DNA of 64,000 bases from Psychrilyobacter atlanticus DSM 19335. Lineage in GTDB: Bacteria; Fusobacteriota; Fusobacteriia; Fusobacteriales; Fusobacteriaceae. Positions 16,858 through 26,494 of the stretch are shown piece by piece. Every line of letters starts with the position of its first letter. Within the stretch, counting starts at the first letter, position 1. A program made the translations under genes and the position numbers. Where the stretch lies: NCBI RefSeq assembly GCF_000426625.1, contig NZ_KE384547.1:1913159-1977158 (forward strand). Reading direction: 5' to 3'. Below the pieces are notes generated by a model, which saw only the letters and a list, made by a program, of their open reading frames with translations, searched no databases and had not been told where the DNA came from.

Positions 16858-17186
16858 CTTTATAACCTCCTTTCTAATTTTATTTTTTGTGGCCTAAGTG
16901 CCGAGAATTGCACACTCAATTTATCCATATACTTCTTTATTCGATTATACTTGGTCTATTTCCTTTTTTTTTCAAAATTTCTTTAAAAGATTTAAAAAGA
17001 GGGAGAGAAATTAAAAAGATTTTACACTAAAAAAAGAGGAATAAATATTTTTTACAAGAATATTCTTTCTTTTTAATTCAACTATCTTATTCAATTGCGT
17101 GTTTTTTAAACTTCTTGAAATAACTTCCTAGAACTGCCAATCTGATTGATTCTTTTCTTTAAGGTGAAGTTTATTGTTTTAAATGT
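16858..17186. other. Intergenic region before recR, no gene seen
   Basis: The region is very AT-rich, with one short GC-richer patch (GGCCTAAGTGCCGAGAATTG near 16890). No stem with a T-run, RNA family or open frame with a ribosome site was found. A TATAAT -10 box for recR lies at 17187-17192 without a clear -35. Confidence 0.4.
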
Positions 17187-17229
17187 TATAATAATAGATA
17201 TAATATTTAAATTTAAAGAGGTGGAAAAT

Positions 17230-17823
17230 TTGGCAACAAAAAGTATAGAGAAATTAACAGATTATTTTTATAGATTTCCAGGAATTGGAAAGAAATCTGC
17301 CAGCAGATTGGCATTTCACATCCTAGAGATGGAAAAAAATGAGATAGAGGAATTTGTGAAGGCTGTCTATGAGGTAAAAGAGAATACTGAAAAATGTACA
17401 GTTTGTGGGAACTTAAGCGAATCTCCTATCTGTGATATATGTGATAATGAAAGTAGAGATAACTCTGTCATATGTGTAGTAGAAGATAATAGAGACATTA
17501 TCGCCTTGGAAAAATCAAAATCATATAACGGTAAATACCATGTTTTAAATGGTAAGATTGCCCCTCTAAGTGGTATAACTCCTGATAAATTAAATATCAA
17601 ATCACTTTTAACTAGGGTGGCTGCTGAAGAAATAGATGAGATCATCCTAGCTCTTAACCCTGATTTAGAAGGAGAAACTACGGCTATGTATCTCATGAAA
17701 CTACTCAAACCATTTGGCGTTAAGATCTCTAAGATTGCCAGTGGAATTCCCATGGGTGGAAATATCGAATTTTCTGATATTGCTACTATCAACAGAGCAT
17801 TAAACGATAGAAAAGAACAATAA
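17230..17823 (+). CDS. recR: Recombination protein RecR
   Basis: RecR works with RecF/RecO to load RecA at gaps. From TTG 17230 the protein is 197 residues, the normal RecR length. That start follows AAAGAGGTGGAAAAT, whereas an upstream in-frame ATG (17146) would add a hydrophobic tail not found in RecR. Visible features are the helix-hairpin-helix (FPGIGKKSASRLAFH), the C4 zinc finger (CTVCGNLSESPICDIC) and the Toprim domain with VVEDNRDIIALE and the closing ALNPDLEGETTAMYL...SRIASGIP-like segment. Terminator at 17833-17865. No dnaX precedes it here. Confidence 0.96.
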   Translation: MATKSIEKLTDYFYRFPGIGKKSASRLAFHILEMEKNEIEEFVKAVYEVKENTEKCTVCGNLSESPICDICDNESRDNSVICVVEDNRDIIALEKSKSYNGKYHVLNGKIAPLSGITPDKLNIKSLLTRVAAEEIDEIILALNPDLEGETTAMYLMKLLKPFGVKISKIASGIPMGGNIEFSDIATINRALNDRKEQ

Positions 17824-17832
17824 GTAAGATAT

Positions 17833-17865
17833 AAAAAATCACTCCTAATTAGGGAGTGATTTTTT
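17833..17865 (+). terminator. Terminator of recR
   Basis: ATCACTCC-TAATTAG-GGAGTGAT flanked by A6 and T6; may act in both directions. Confidence 0.8.
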
Positions 17866-17921
17866 ATAGAGGTTCTCTTTAACTTTTTTTAATAAATTTA
17901 AAATAACATCTTTTATCCCTA

Positions 17922-18824
17922 CTATTTCTCTCCTAATAAAAACTCTATATCTACTGCATAAACATCTGTTCTTTTTATCTTATCCATGACAGCCCTTCCA
18001 TTAGCTGCAAGATAAAGTATATTATCTTTTATAGTAGGAGTTGTTACTATATCCCCATTTACTATAAATTTAAATAATTGTTTTTTCGAAGAAATATCTT
18101 CAATGTATAATTTATCCCCGGTAATTGAAATTTCTAAATTCTGGTATCTTATCTTTTCTACCTTTCCTTTAAATGGGCTGAATTCTTCAGAGAATTTATA
18201 TCCTTTTTCTACATCCTTTGTTTTTCCATTTTCTTTATCAATCGTATAGGTCTGAGGAAAATTATAGACATCTTTTCTCAAAAAATCATCATTGGTCAAG
18301 AAGGAAATATTTTGATCTGAAAACTTCAGATTAGAAGTTATTCCGCTGGGAACTTTTGATACCCATTTTACTTTATTTTGATAGTTATAAAAGATCATAA
18401 AATAAAAATTTGATACAAATAATGTAAGAATTATTAGATTGAATAAACCACTAGAAGAACTCCTCATCACAACTCTTTTTTTAGTTTTTGTTACCATGAG
18501 GTATATTCTAAGTCCCAGCAGAACAATCAATCCTGCTACCCCTATTGGAAATCCTTCACTCTTATTGTTAAATATCAATGCCATCATACTTGGCAGCAGG
18601 AGAAATAAAGCAGATAAAATATTCATATTAGAAGATTTTACTACCCAATTAAACCTTTTTTTGGCCAAGATAAATTCAATAATTCCCAGTATAAAAAATA
18701 AATATACCGCCTTTGGTGATACCAGTAGATAAAGTCCTATATTTACAGTAAATAGTACAATAAATATAGGAAATGATAGGATATATTTTGAATTCCCTCT
18801 TCTCTTTTTTAACTTTTCAACCAT
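17922..18824 (-). CDS. Membrane protein of unknown function with extracytoplasmic beta-rich domain
   Basis: This 300-residue protein has about five hydrophobic segments (about 16-35, 37-55, 66-84, 91-110 and 128-146) preceded by a basic N-terminus. A hydrophilic C-terminal half of about 150 residues follows, rich in beta-like segments and resembling fragments of PQQ/WD-type propeller blades (GDIVTTPTIKDNILYLAANGRAVMDK). No named family is recognised. The C-terminal half is predicted to be outside the cytoplasm. A ribosome site (GGGGGAAGAAAA) precedes ATG 18824. It stands alone between recR and a MATE pump. Confidence 0.65.
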   Translation of the reverse strand: MVEKLKKRRGNSKYILSFPIFIVLFTVNIGLYLLVSPKAVYLFFILGIIEFILAKKRFNWVVKSSNMNILSALFLLLPSMMALIFNNKSEGFPIGVAGLIVLLGLRIYLMVTKTKKRVVMRSSSSGLFNLIILTLFVSNFYFMIFYNYQNKVKWVSKVPSGITSNLKFSDQNISFLTNDDFLRKDVYNFPQTYTIDKENGKTKDVEKGYKFSEEFSPFKGKVEKIRYQNLEISITGDKLYIEDISSKKQLFKFIVNGDIVTTPTIKDNILYLAANGRAVMDKIKRTDVYAVDIEFLLGEK

Positions 18825-19133
18825 TTTTCTTCCCCCTACTTTAATTTTATAGATGATCTCATTCCCCTATATTTTAAATCATTGCTACAATTATACTACT
18901 TTTTTAAGTTTAAACAAGTTAAGATTAAAAAATTATAAAAATAGCCTTAAAATAACTCGAATATATAAATAATATTAATTTCATTTTTTATAATTTTAAT
19001 CTTATAACTTAAGGCTCGTACAAACTACCGTTGTTAAAGTACTAAATATATGATAAAATATAAAGATTTTTTCATTCTGGCTAAACTTATCTAAGAGTTA
19101 TTTTTAGCTAATTAATAATATAAGGAGTTTTAA
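18825..19133. other. Intergenic region between divergent genes
   Basis: AT-rich, no gene. A weak stem GCTAAA...TTTAGC (about 19080-19107) lies in the 5' leader of the MATE gene, and TGATAAAATATAAAG near 19050 could hold a -10. Nothing matches a riboswitch that I know. Confidence 0.35.
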
Positions 19134-20486
19134 ATGAAATATATAAAACACAGAGATTTAATAGTTAATAAAAGTCTCTACAAAGTAATCTTAAAGATCT
19201 CCATTCCTCTCATGATTGGTGAGCTGATTCAAAGAGCCTATACCCTTACAGATATGTTTTTTATGGGGAAGATGGGAAGTATACAGGTAGCAGCCCTTAC
19301 CTTTGTTGATCCAATAATAAATGGAATCATGGCTATTGGAATGGGATTAGCAGTTCCTATGCTGTCTATGGTTTCTCAAAATATAGGAGCCAAAAACTAC
19401 GATGGTGCTAAAAAAAATATCGGTAACCTTATTTTTTTAGCATCAATTTTATCTATCTTTATTGGACTGGCAGGAGTTTTTCTTTCAGATCCAATCCTTA
19501 AAACATTAAATGCCCATGGAATATTATTAATAGAGAGTTCTCGTTATTTAAAAATTATTCTTTGGGGAACCTTTTTTACATTTATAAACGTATGTTATCT
19601 CTCCATAAAACAAGCTGAAGGAGATACCATGAAGCCTTTATATTTGAATATTGCTTCCCTTGGTCTAAACCTTTTACTCAACCCTATTTTAATATTTCAA
19701 ATGAATTTAGGAATTGAAGGAGCTGCCATAGCCACGGTGGTTTCAAAAGGGTTTTTAACTATCTATGGGATCTATGACCTATTTTATAAGGGAAAAGGAT
19801 TAAGGATTTCAAAAGAGCACCTTAAAATATCAAGAAAAGATCTTATATACATACTTGCTTTGGGAATCCCTGCTGTCATCACTAAATCTACTTCTCCTTT
19901 GGGGAATATGCTTATCAATTCCTATGCTGTTGGTTATGGTAGTTCTGTTATTGCAGCAGTGGGTCTAGGTAATAAGATAAATAGTATTCTATTCAGCATG
20001 GGAACCAGTCTATCCGCTACGATGACTACCATTGCTGGTCAGAACATCGGTGCTGGAAAGATAAAAAGAGTCGAAGAAGCTGTAAAAAAATTAGGAATTA
20101 TAAGTATTTTTATCAGTCTCTTAGGTTCGGTTATTATAATTTTATTTTCAGAGAATATCCTCTCTTTCTTTACTTCCGATCCATCAATAAAAAAACTTAC
20201 AAAAGAATTTTTTGTTGCTACAACTCCTACAGCTGTTGCATGGGGGATCTCTCAGATCATTATGGGGGTACATCAGGGAGCCGGTTATACTAAGATATCC
20301 ATGTATATAACCATTATTAGATTATGGCTGCTGAGAATCCCGCTGGTTTTCATCCTGGGAATTTTTGTAGGAGAAAGGTCATTATGGTATTCTACAGCAA
20401 TTGCTACGAATGCCATAGGAGTTGTCTCCATCCTATTTTATCTGTCAGGTCTATGGAAAAAGAAGAATAAATATATCATGGCATAA
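19134..20486 (+). CDS. MATE-family multidrug/sodium antiporter
   Basis: This 450-residue inner-membrane protein has about 12 transmembrane helices in two MatE repeats. The first has PLMIGELIQRAYTLTDMFFMGKMG; the second has GIPAVITKSTSPLGNMLINSYAVGYG. Family members expel cationic drugs or metabolites using Na+ or H+. The TTG.D-like motif and GQNIGAGKIKRVEE loop are typical. The ATG at 19134 follows ATAAGGAGTTTTAA. A second MATE gene lies at 32152 but is not a close duplicate. The 3' end abuts an intergenic repeat shared with 26300-26465. Confidence 0.92.
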   Translation: MKYIKHRDLIVNKSLYKVILKISIPLMIGELIQRAYTLTDMFFMGKMGSIQVAALTFVDPIINGIMAIGMGLAVPMLSMVSQNIGAKNYDGAKKNIGNLIFLASILSIFIGLAGVFLSDPILKTLNAHGILLIESSRYLKIILWGTFFTFINVCYLSIKQAEGDTMKPLYLNIASLGLNLLLNPILIFQMNLGIEGAAIATVVSKGFLTIYGIYDLFYKGKGLRISKEHLKISRKDLIYILALGIPAVITKSTSPLGNMLINSYAVGYGSSVIAAVGLGNKINSILFSMGTSLSATMTTIAGQNIGAGKIKRVEEAVKKLGIISIFISLLGSVIIILFSENILSFFTSDPSIKKLTKEFFVATTPTAVAWGISQIIMGVHQGAGYTKISMYITIIRLWLLRIPLVFILGIFVGERSLWYSTAIATNAIGVVSILFYLSGLWKKKNKYIMA

Positions 20487-20580
20487 AAAAGCAACATGAC
20501 GCTGCATCCAAATTTTTTTGTAATAAACCTTAAAATTTTGGTGATACCCTTTGCGGGTATGATTTCCTAGATAATAAAAA
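20484..20580 (-). repeat. Intergenic repeat copy A with conserved hairpin
   Basis: The ends are shared with copy B (26300-26465). The left end is AAAAAAGCAACATGACGCTG followed by CATCCAAA. The right end is TGATACCCTTTGCGGGTATG followed by ATTTCCTAGATAATAAAAAAA. The middle differs and is shorter here. The right end folds as ATACCC-TTTGC-GGGTAT (20544-20560). In copy B the same stem is TACCA/TGGTA, so a base pair is replaced by another pair. On the minus strand the left end becomes GCAGC-GTCAT-GTTGC followed by T6, like a terminator. Confidence 0.55.
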
Positions 20581-20604
20581 AAGGACTGGAAAATCCCAGT
20601 CCTT
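20576..20604 (-). terminator. Terminator of the peptide-binding protein gene
   Basis: On the minus strand AAGGACTGGG-ATTTT-CCAGTCCTT is followed by T7. Confidence 0.8.
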
Positions 20605-20639
20605 CAGATAAATAACTCCCATTATCATATATACATTTA

Positions 20640-22145
20640 TTAATTAACTCTAAATGAATAATCATGGAAATATGGTAAATTTAATTCTGATTGCACATAC
20701 CCAACTATTTGGTTATTAACTCCTCCACTTGCAGCAGAAAAATTTGTAGGATAGATAGGCACTTCTTCATTCATGATATCTTGAACTTTAGCATACAATA
20801 CTTTTCTTTTACCTTCATCTAATTCTATCTTCGCAGCTTCTAAAAGAGCATCAAATTCTGAATTTTCAAAAAAACTTCTATTCCCGGCATTCCCCTTCAT
20901 AGAACTATGTAGCATAGGAGTGAAACCATAATCTGCATCCCCCGATGAGTTTGACCACCCCATCAAGTATAAGTCCGTTTCACCTTTAGAAGTAATATTT
21001 AAAAATGCACCCCATTCAATTTGTTCCAGTGATAAATTAATTCCGATTTCTTTTAATTGAGCCTGCATAATTTGAGCTATTTGTGAATTAGTTTCACTTC
21101 CACTTATTGTCATTTTCATATCTATTCCTTTTTCATATCCAGCTTCCTTTAACAGTTGCTTTGCTTTTTCCTGGTCGTACCCTAAGGTTGTAGCATCTTT
21201 TGAGTAACCAAAAACTCCCGGTCCCAATAATCCATTAGCCTTTGTAACTGCTCCCATTAATATAGTCTCAATTATTATATCTCTGTCAATTCCCAAAGCA
21301 ATAGCTTGTCTTACCTTTTTATCTTTTAATGCCCCTTTTTCTGTGTTTAAACCCATATATGACACCCCTAATGAAGTTACTTCGTGAAGAGTTAGATCTT
21401 TATGCTCAATAACTGAAGTTCTAGAAATTGATGCTATATCCATAGATATATCAATTTCTCCAGTTTCTAGACCTATCACCCTACTATTTTCTTCAGGAAT
21501 ATTTCTCACATGAACATACTTAATAGGAGCTTCACCTTTGTAATATTTGTCGTGAGCTTCCAATACAACTCTATCTCCAGCTTTCCAATCTATCATTTTA
21601 TATGCCCCTGTTCCCATTGGATTTAAAGCGACTTCATCTGTGTTTTCATTATATTCTTTGTTTACGATAGAAGCTCCAATGTGACTTAAGTGATGAAATA
21701 AGGCTCCAAATGGCTCCTCCGTTTTTATTATTACTGTATATTTATCAGGTGTTTCTATTTCACTTACTAAGCTAAACAATACCCCAATCATTGGAGATTC
21801 CTTTGCTCTTTCCAAAGAATATTTAACGTCTTCTGAAGTTAGCTCACTTCCATTATGAAATAATATTCCCTCTTTCAAATTAAAAAGTACAGTGGTCTCA
21901 TCCAAATATTCCCAATTTTTTGCTAGTCCAGGTACAATTTCCAATTCGATATTTTTTTCTACTAATCTGTCAAAAACATTTGTTAAAACCCTCCTTGAGT
22001 AGATATCGGTGTGCATTTGCGGATCTAATGTTCTTAACTCTGAAGACTGAGAGAAAATTAGCGTATCCTTAACCTTCTTCTCTTTTTCTTCACCACAAGC
22101 GATAAATAAAAATAAACTAACCAAGCATAATAGTATTTTTTTCAA
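20640..22145 (-). CDS. Oligopeptide/dipeptide ABC transporter substrate-binding lipoprotein (SBP_bac_5)
   Basis: This 501-residue extracytoplasmic solute-binding protein has a lipoprotein signal with lipobox Cys17 (LFIACGE). The family-5 signature is visible: SSELRTLDPQMHTD near residue 35, the conserved NLKEGILFHNGSELTSEDVKYSLERA and a C-terminal FKVN-like end. Substrates of the family are peptides, nickel or glutathione. No permease or ATPase genes are adjacent, so it must use components encoded elsewhere. It is transcribed alone, with its own terminator. The start at ATG 22145 follows GGGGGAATAATTTTG. Confidence 0.92.
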   Translation of the reverse strand: MKKILLCLVSLFLFIACGEEKEKKVKDTLIFSQSSELRTLDPQMHTDIYSRRVLTNVFDRLVEKNIELEIVPGLAKNWEYLDETTVLFNLKEGILFHNGSELTSEDVKYSLERAKESPMIGVLFSLVSEIETPDKYTVIIKTEEPFGALFHHLSHIGASIVNKEYNENTDEVALNPMGTGAYKMIDWKAGDRVVLEAHDKYYKGEAPIKYVHVRNIPEENSRVIGLETGEIDISMDIASISRTSVIEHKDLTLHEVTSLGVSYMGLNTEKGALKDKKVRQAIALGIDRDIIIETILMGAVTKANGLLGPGVFGYSKDATTLGYDQEKAKQLLKEAGYEKGIDMKMTISGSETNSQIAQIMQAQLKEIGINLSLEQIEWGAFLNITSKGETDLYLMGWSNSSGDADYGFTPMLHSSMKGNAGNRSFFENSEFDALLEAAKIELDEGKRKVLYAKVQDIMNEEVPIYPTNFSAASGGVNNQIVGYVQSELNLPYFHDYSFRVN

Positions 22146-22339
22146 AATTATTCCCCCTATTTATATGATATAACTTGATTATATAACATCTATAGTCCAT
22201 CTAGAAATCAATTGTTAATTAAATCTATACTCTTTTTCGCCTATGTTTTATGGCTTTGTATCTTGTTTCTTAAGTTTCACTCATTTTGAACCAATATATT
22301 AATTATGTATTATTAAAATTTATTAATCTTATGATATGC

Positions 22340-22371
22340 AAAAAAGGACTGGAAAATTTCCAGTCCTTTTT
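22340..22371 (-). terminator. Terminator of the PFOR gene
   Basis: AAAAAGGACTGGAAA-A-TTTCCAGTCCTTTTT, a nearly perfect 15-bp stem, symmetrical on both strands. Confidence 0.85.
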
Positions 22372-22415
22372 CTATATGTCTACTTTATTCTTACTCCTAA
22401 AAGGAAGAGGATAAA

Positions 22416-25400
22416 TTATAGACCTTGAGAATAGTCAAGTGCAGCTAATCTCTTATAATGTCTGATTTTCTTTTGAGCTTCCATTTTATTCTTAGCGAAT
22501 AATTCTTTTGCTCTCTCAGGATTAGATTTAGTTAGTGTTAAGTATCTAGTCTCTCCTAATAAGAACTCTTCATATTTGTCCCAGTTAGGTTCTTTAGAAT
22601 CGATTTGTAATGGGTTCTTACCTTCTAATTCTAATTTAGGATCAAATCTGAATAATGGCCAGTAACCACATTCAGTAGCTAACTTCATCTCTGTTTGAGA
22701 GTGACCCATACCTTTTCTTACACCATGTGAGATACAAGGAGCGTATGCAATGATGATAGATGGTCCTTTATGAGCTTCTGCTTCTTTAACAGCTTTTAAG
22801 TATTGAGCTTGACTTCCACCCATAGATACTTGAGCTACATAGATATGTCCATAAGACATGCAGATAGCAGCTAAATCTTTCTTCTTTAATGGCATTCCAG
22901 CTGCAGCAAACTTAACTACTGATCCAGTTGGTGATGCTTTTGATGCTTGTCCACCAGTATTTGAGTACATCTCTGTATCCATTACTAAGATGTTGATATC
23001 ATCAGATGTAGCTAAAACGTGATCTATTCCACCGTAACCGATGTCATTTGCCCAACCGTCTCCACCGAAGATCCATTGTGATTTCTTAGTGATGTAATCT
23101 TTTAATGAAGTTACTTCTTTAGCATCTTCATTACCTTCGATTAATGGTAATAATTTAGTTCTGATTTCTTGAGTCTTCTCTCCATCAGTTCTGTTTTCAA
23201 TCCATTCTTTGAATAATTCTGCTACTTCTGGAGTAACTTTATCCATGATTGTTTCCATTTCTACTTCTAATCTATCTCTTAATGCTTCTACAGCAACGTG
23301 CATTCCGTATCCGAACTCTGCATTATCTTCAAATAATGATGATGCCCAAGCTGGACCTTCTCCGCAACCGTTTGTACAGTAAGGAGTTGATGGAGCTGAT
23401 CCACCGTATATTGATGAACAACCAGTAGCGTTTGCTACCATCATTCTATCTCCGAATAATTGAGTGATTAACTTGATGTATGGAGTTTCTCCACAACCAG
23501 CACATGCACCATGGAATTCGAATAAAGGTTGTGCAAATTGAGAAGTTTTAACATTTGCAGTTCCCATAATTTCTTTCTTGTAAGTTACTTCGTTGAATAA
23601 GAAATCAGCGAATTTTTGCTCAGGCATAACTTCAGCAATTGGAGTCATAACTAAAGCTTTTCCTTTAGGTGCTGGACATACGTTTGCACATACTCCACAA
23701 CCAGTACAGTCAAGTGGTGAAACTTGTAATCTGTATTCTACACCTTCAGCTTTTCCGATAACTTTTAAAGTTTTCATGTCTTCTGGTCCATTAGCTTTTT
23801 CTTCTTCATTGATTAAGAAAGGTCTGATTACTGCATGTGGACAAACAAATGAACATTGGTTACATTGGATACAGTTTTCAGGAATCCATTGAGGTACGTT
23901 TACTGCTACCCCTCTCTTTTCAAATGCTGTAGTTCCATTTTCAAATGTACCATCTTCATATCCGTCAAATGCAGATACTGGTAAATCATATCCTTTGATA
24001 GCGTTTATTGGCTTAGCAATTTTTTCTACGAATGCAGAACCTTTGTAAGCGTCTTCAGCTGTTTCATGTACTAAGTTGATCCAAGCTGGATCTACAGTAA
24101 CTTCTACTAACTCGTCTGCTCCTTTATCAATTGCATTGTAGTTCATGTCAACGATATCTTGACCTTTTTTGATGTATGACTTATAAGTATACTCTTTCAT
24201 ATATTCTTGAGCTTCTGTAAATGGAATTACATTAGCTAACTTAAAGAATGCAGATTGCATTATTGTGTTAGTTCTGTTTCCTAATCCTAATTCAGATGCT
24301 AATTTGTTTGCATTGATGATGAATAACTTAGCTTCTGCTTTAGCTAATTTGATCTTAACTGAGTTAGGTAAGTTTGCAACAGTTTCCTCCGCATCCCATA
24401 CACAGTTTAATAAGAATGATCCACCTTTTTTTAATCCACTTGTCATATCATACTTACCTAAGTAAGATGGTGTAGAACATGCTACGAATGAAGGTCTGTT
24501 GATTAAGTAAGTTGATCTGATAGGGTCTTTACCGAATCTTAAGTGAGATCTAGTAACTCCTCCAGATTTCTTTGAATCATATGCGAAGTAAGCTTGAGCA
24601 TAAAGATCAGTCTTATCTCCTATGATTTTGATTGAGTTTTTGTTAGCTCCTACAGTACCGTCAGATCCTAATCCGAAGAATAAACATTCTTTTACGTTAT
24701 CAGCAACTACTGATACAGATTCTCCTACTGGTAATGATAAGTGAGTAACGTCATCGATAATTCCTACTGTGAATCCTTCTTTAGGAGTATCTAATTTTGC
24801 ATTTTCAAATACAGCTACTATTTGAGCAGGTGTAGTATCTTTAGAAGATAATCCGTATCTTCCTCCAACGATTTTTGGTGCATTTTTGTCATCTTTGAAT
24901 AACTCAACTATGTCAAGGTATAAAGGTTCTCCGTTTGCTCCAGGTTCTTTAGTTCTATCTAATACAGATATAGTTTTAACTGTCTTAGGTAAAACATTCA
25001 TGAAGTACTCAGCAGAGAATGGTCTGTATAAGTGAACAGTTAATAATCCTACTTTTTCTCCTGATGCCACTAAATGATCTACAGTTTCTTTGATAGTCTC
25101 TGTAACTGATCCCATAGCTACTACTATTCTTTCAGCATCTGCTGCTCCATAGTAAGTAAATGGCTTATATTCTCTTCCTGTAATCTTTGAAATTTCTTCC
25201 ATATATTCTAAAACTGCTGCTGGTACTGCATCATAATATTTATTTTGAGCTTCTCTAGCTTGGAAATAAACGTCATCGTTTTGAGCTGTTCCTCTTGTCA
25301 CTGGGTGATGAGGGTTGATTGCTCTATCTCTGAATGCTTGAACAGCATCTCTATCTAATAATCTATCTAAATCTGCATAATCCATTACTTCTACTTTGTT

Positions 25401-25940
25401 GATTTCATGTGAAGTTCTGAAACCGTCGAAGAAATGCATGAAAGGTACTCTTGTTTTAAATGTTGCTAAATGAGCCACACCTGCAAGGTCCATTACTTCT
25501 TGTACAGATCCAGAGGCCAACATTGCATAACCAGTTTGTCTTGCAGCATATATATCTGAGTGATCTCCAAATATAGATAATGCTTGAGCTGATAATGATC
25601 TAGCTGATACATGGATTACTGAAGGTAATAGTTCTCCAGCGATCTTATACATGTTAGGTATTTTTAATAATAATCCTTGTGATGCTGTATAAGTAGTCGT
25701 TAAAGCTCCTGCTTGTAACGCTCCATGAACTGATCCTGCTGCTCCTGCTTCCGATTGCATTTCTACTAACTTTACAGGTACTCCGAATAAGTTTTTCTTA
25801 CCTTGAGCTGCCCATTGATCAGTGTATTCTGCCATTGGTGATGATGGTGTTATAGGATAGATTCCTGCTACTTCTGTGAATGCGTATGATACCCACGCTG
25901 CAGCTTGGTTTCCGTCCATTGTTTGCATAGTTTTAGCCAT
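22416..25940 (-). CDS. nifJ: Pyruvate:ferredoxin (flavodoxin) oxidoreductase
   Basis: This single-chain 1174-residue PFOR oxidatively decarboxylates pyruvate to acetyl-CoA and reduces ferredoxin. The domains in order are: POR N-terminal pyruvate-binding part (YPITPSSPMAE near residue 30); transketolase-like domain II; gamma domain (GLGSDGTVGANKNS near 430); and the EKR segment. Next comes a two-cluster ferredoxin domain with CIQCNQCSFVCP (about 690) and CTGCGVCANVCP (about 745). The TPP-binding domain has GCGETPYIKLI and GDGWANDIGYGG. Length and motif set are complete. The ATG at 25940 follows CAGGAGGTCAAAAAA. Pta and AckA encoded nearby complete the acetyl-CoA to acetate route. Codon bias appears optimised, which fits high expression. 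Confidence 0.97.
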   Translation of the reverse strand: MAKTMQTMDGNQAAAWVSYAFTEVAGIYPITPSSPMAEYTDQWAAQGKKNLFGVPVKLVEMQSEAGAAGSVHGALQAGALTTTYTASQGLLLKIPNMYKIAGELLPSVIHVSARSLSAQALSIFGDHSDIYAARQTGYAMLASGSVQEVMDLAGVAHLATFKTRVPFMHFFDGFRTSHEINKVEVMDYADLDRLLDRDAVQAFRDRAINPHHPVTRGTAQNDDVYFQAREAQNKYYDAVPAAVLEYMEEISKITGREYKPFTYYGAADAERIVVAMGSVTETIKETVDHLVASGEKVGLLTVHLYRPFSAEYFMNVLPKTVKTISVLDRTKEPGANGEPLYLDIVELFKDDKNAPKIVGGRYGLSSKDTTPAQIVAVFENAKLDTPKEGFTVGIIDDVTHLSLPVGESVSVVADNVKECLFFGLGSDGTVGANKNSIKIIGDKTDLYAQAYFAYDSKKSGGVTRSHLRFGKDPIRSTYLINRPSFVACSTPSYLGKYDMTSGLKKGGSFLLNCVWDAEETVANLPNSVKIKLAKAEAKLFIINANKLASELGLGNRTNTIMQSAFFKLANVIPFTEAQEYMKEYTYKSYIKKGQDIVDMNYNAIDKGADELVEVTVDPAWINLVHETAEDAYKGSAFVEKIAKPINAIKGYDLPVSAFDGYEDGTFENGTTAFEKRGVAVNVPQWIPENCIQCNQCSFVCPHAVIRPFLINEEEKANGPEDMKTLKVIGKAEGVEYRLQVSPLDCTGCGVCANVCPAPKGKALVMTPIAEVMPEQKFADFLFNEVTYKKEIMGTANVKTSQFAQPLFEFHGACAGCGETPYIKLITQLFGDRMMVANATGCSSIYGGSAPSTPYCTNGCGEGPAWASSLFEDNAEFGYGMHVAVEALRDRLEVEMETIMDKVTPEVAELFKEWIENRTDGEKTQEIRTKLLPLIEGNEDAKEVTSLKDYITKKSQWIFGGDGWANDIGYGGIDHVLATSDDINILVMDTEMYSNTGGQASKASPTGSVVKFAAAGMPLKKKDLAAICMSYGHIYVAQVSMGGSQAQYLKAVKEAEAHKGPSIIIAYAPCISHGVRKGMGHSQTEMKLATECGYWPLFRFDPKLELEGKNPLQIDSKEPNWDKYEEFLLGETRYLTLTKSNPERAKELFAKNKMEAQKKIRHYKRLAALDYSQGL

Positions 25941-26299
25941 TTTTTTGACCTCCTGAAAATTTTAATTATATTTTATTGGTGTCAGTAAAATAAAATATCT
26001 TTCATGTACAATTTTACTTCACTAGCAATATTTTGTCAATAATTCATTATTATTTTTTTAAACTTATCTCTTTTTACACTTTTTTCGTCCTTAAAACGTC
26101 ATATATAACCACTTCCACACATTTAATTATTTTTTTCACTTAGTATTATCGAGGTTAAAACCTTTGATTCTCTAAGTTTTTGTACGATTATACTTTACAA
26201 ATCCCCCTATATTTCTGTGTTTTATGGACATTTTTTTACAAATTTGATATCTGCCAATACATATCGTTTAAAAATGATATACAGTCTATTTCTACATCT
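25941..26299. other. Upstream region of the PFOR gene
   Basis: No gene is seen. On the minus strand a TATAAT box occurs about 30 bp before the ribosome site, without a clear -35. I found no convincing Rex-type palindrome. Confidence 0.35.
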
Positions 26300-26465
26300 A
26301 AATAAAAAAGCAACGTGGAGCTGTATCCAAACATACATAACCCAATTTTTTTATAATTTTTTATTTATTCAGTAAGTTTTATCTCAAAGTTCTATATTTA
26401 CAGAGTAAACTACTAATATTTTAGTCATACCATTTACTGGTAGAATTTTCTAGGTAATAAAAAAA
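26300..26465 (-). repeat. Intergenic repeat copy B with conserved hairpin
   Basis: Copy B shares both ends with 20484-20580, but its middle is about 70 bp longer. The right-end stem TACCA-TTTAC-TGGTA (26428-26442) preserves pairing despite base changes relative to copy A. Like copy A, it ends in the A-tract of a minus-strand terminator (ackA here), so both copies lie directly downstream of a minus-strand gene. Possible natures are a MITE-like element or a small RNA; unresolved. Confidence 0.55.
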
Positions 26466-26490
26466 GCTGCCAGATTAATCTGGCAGCTTT
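26459..26490 (-). terminator. Terminator of ackA
   Basis: AAAGCTGCCAGA-TTAA-TCTGGCAGCTTT, 12-bp stem with a T-run on the minus strand. Confidence 0.87.
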
Positions 26491-26494
26491 AAAA

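Noticed and set aside
17146-17229. N-terminal extension of RecR from ATG 17146
   Set aside because: The extension is hydrophobic and unlike RecR; TTG 17230 has the ribosome site and gives the normal length.
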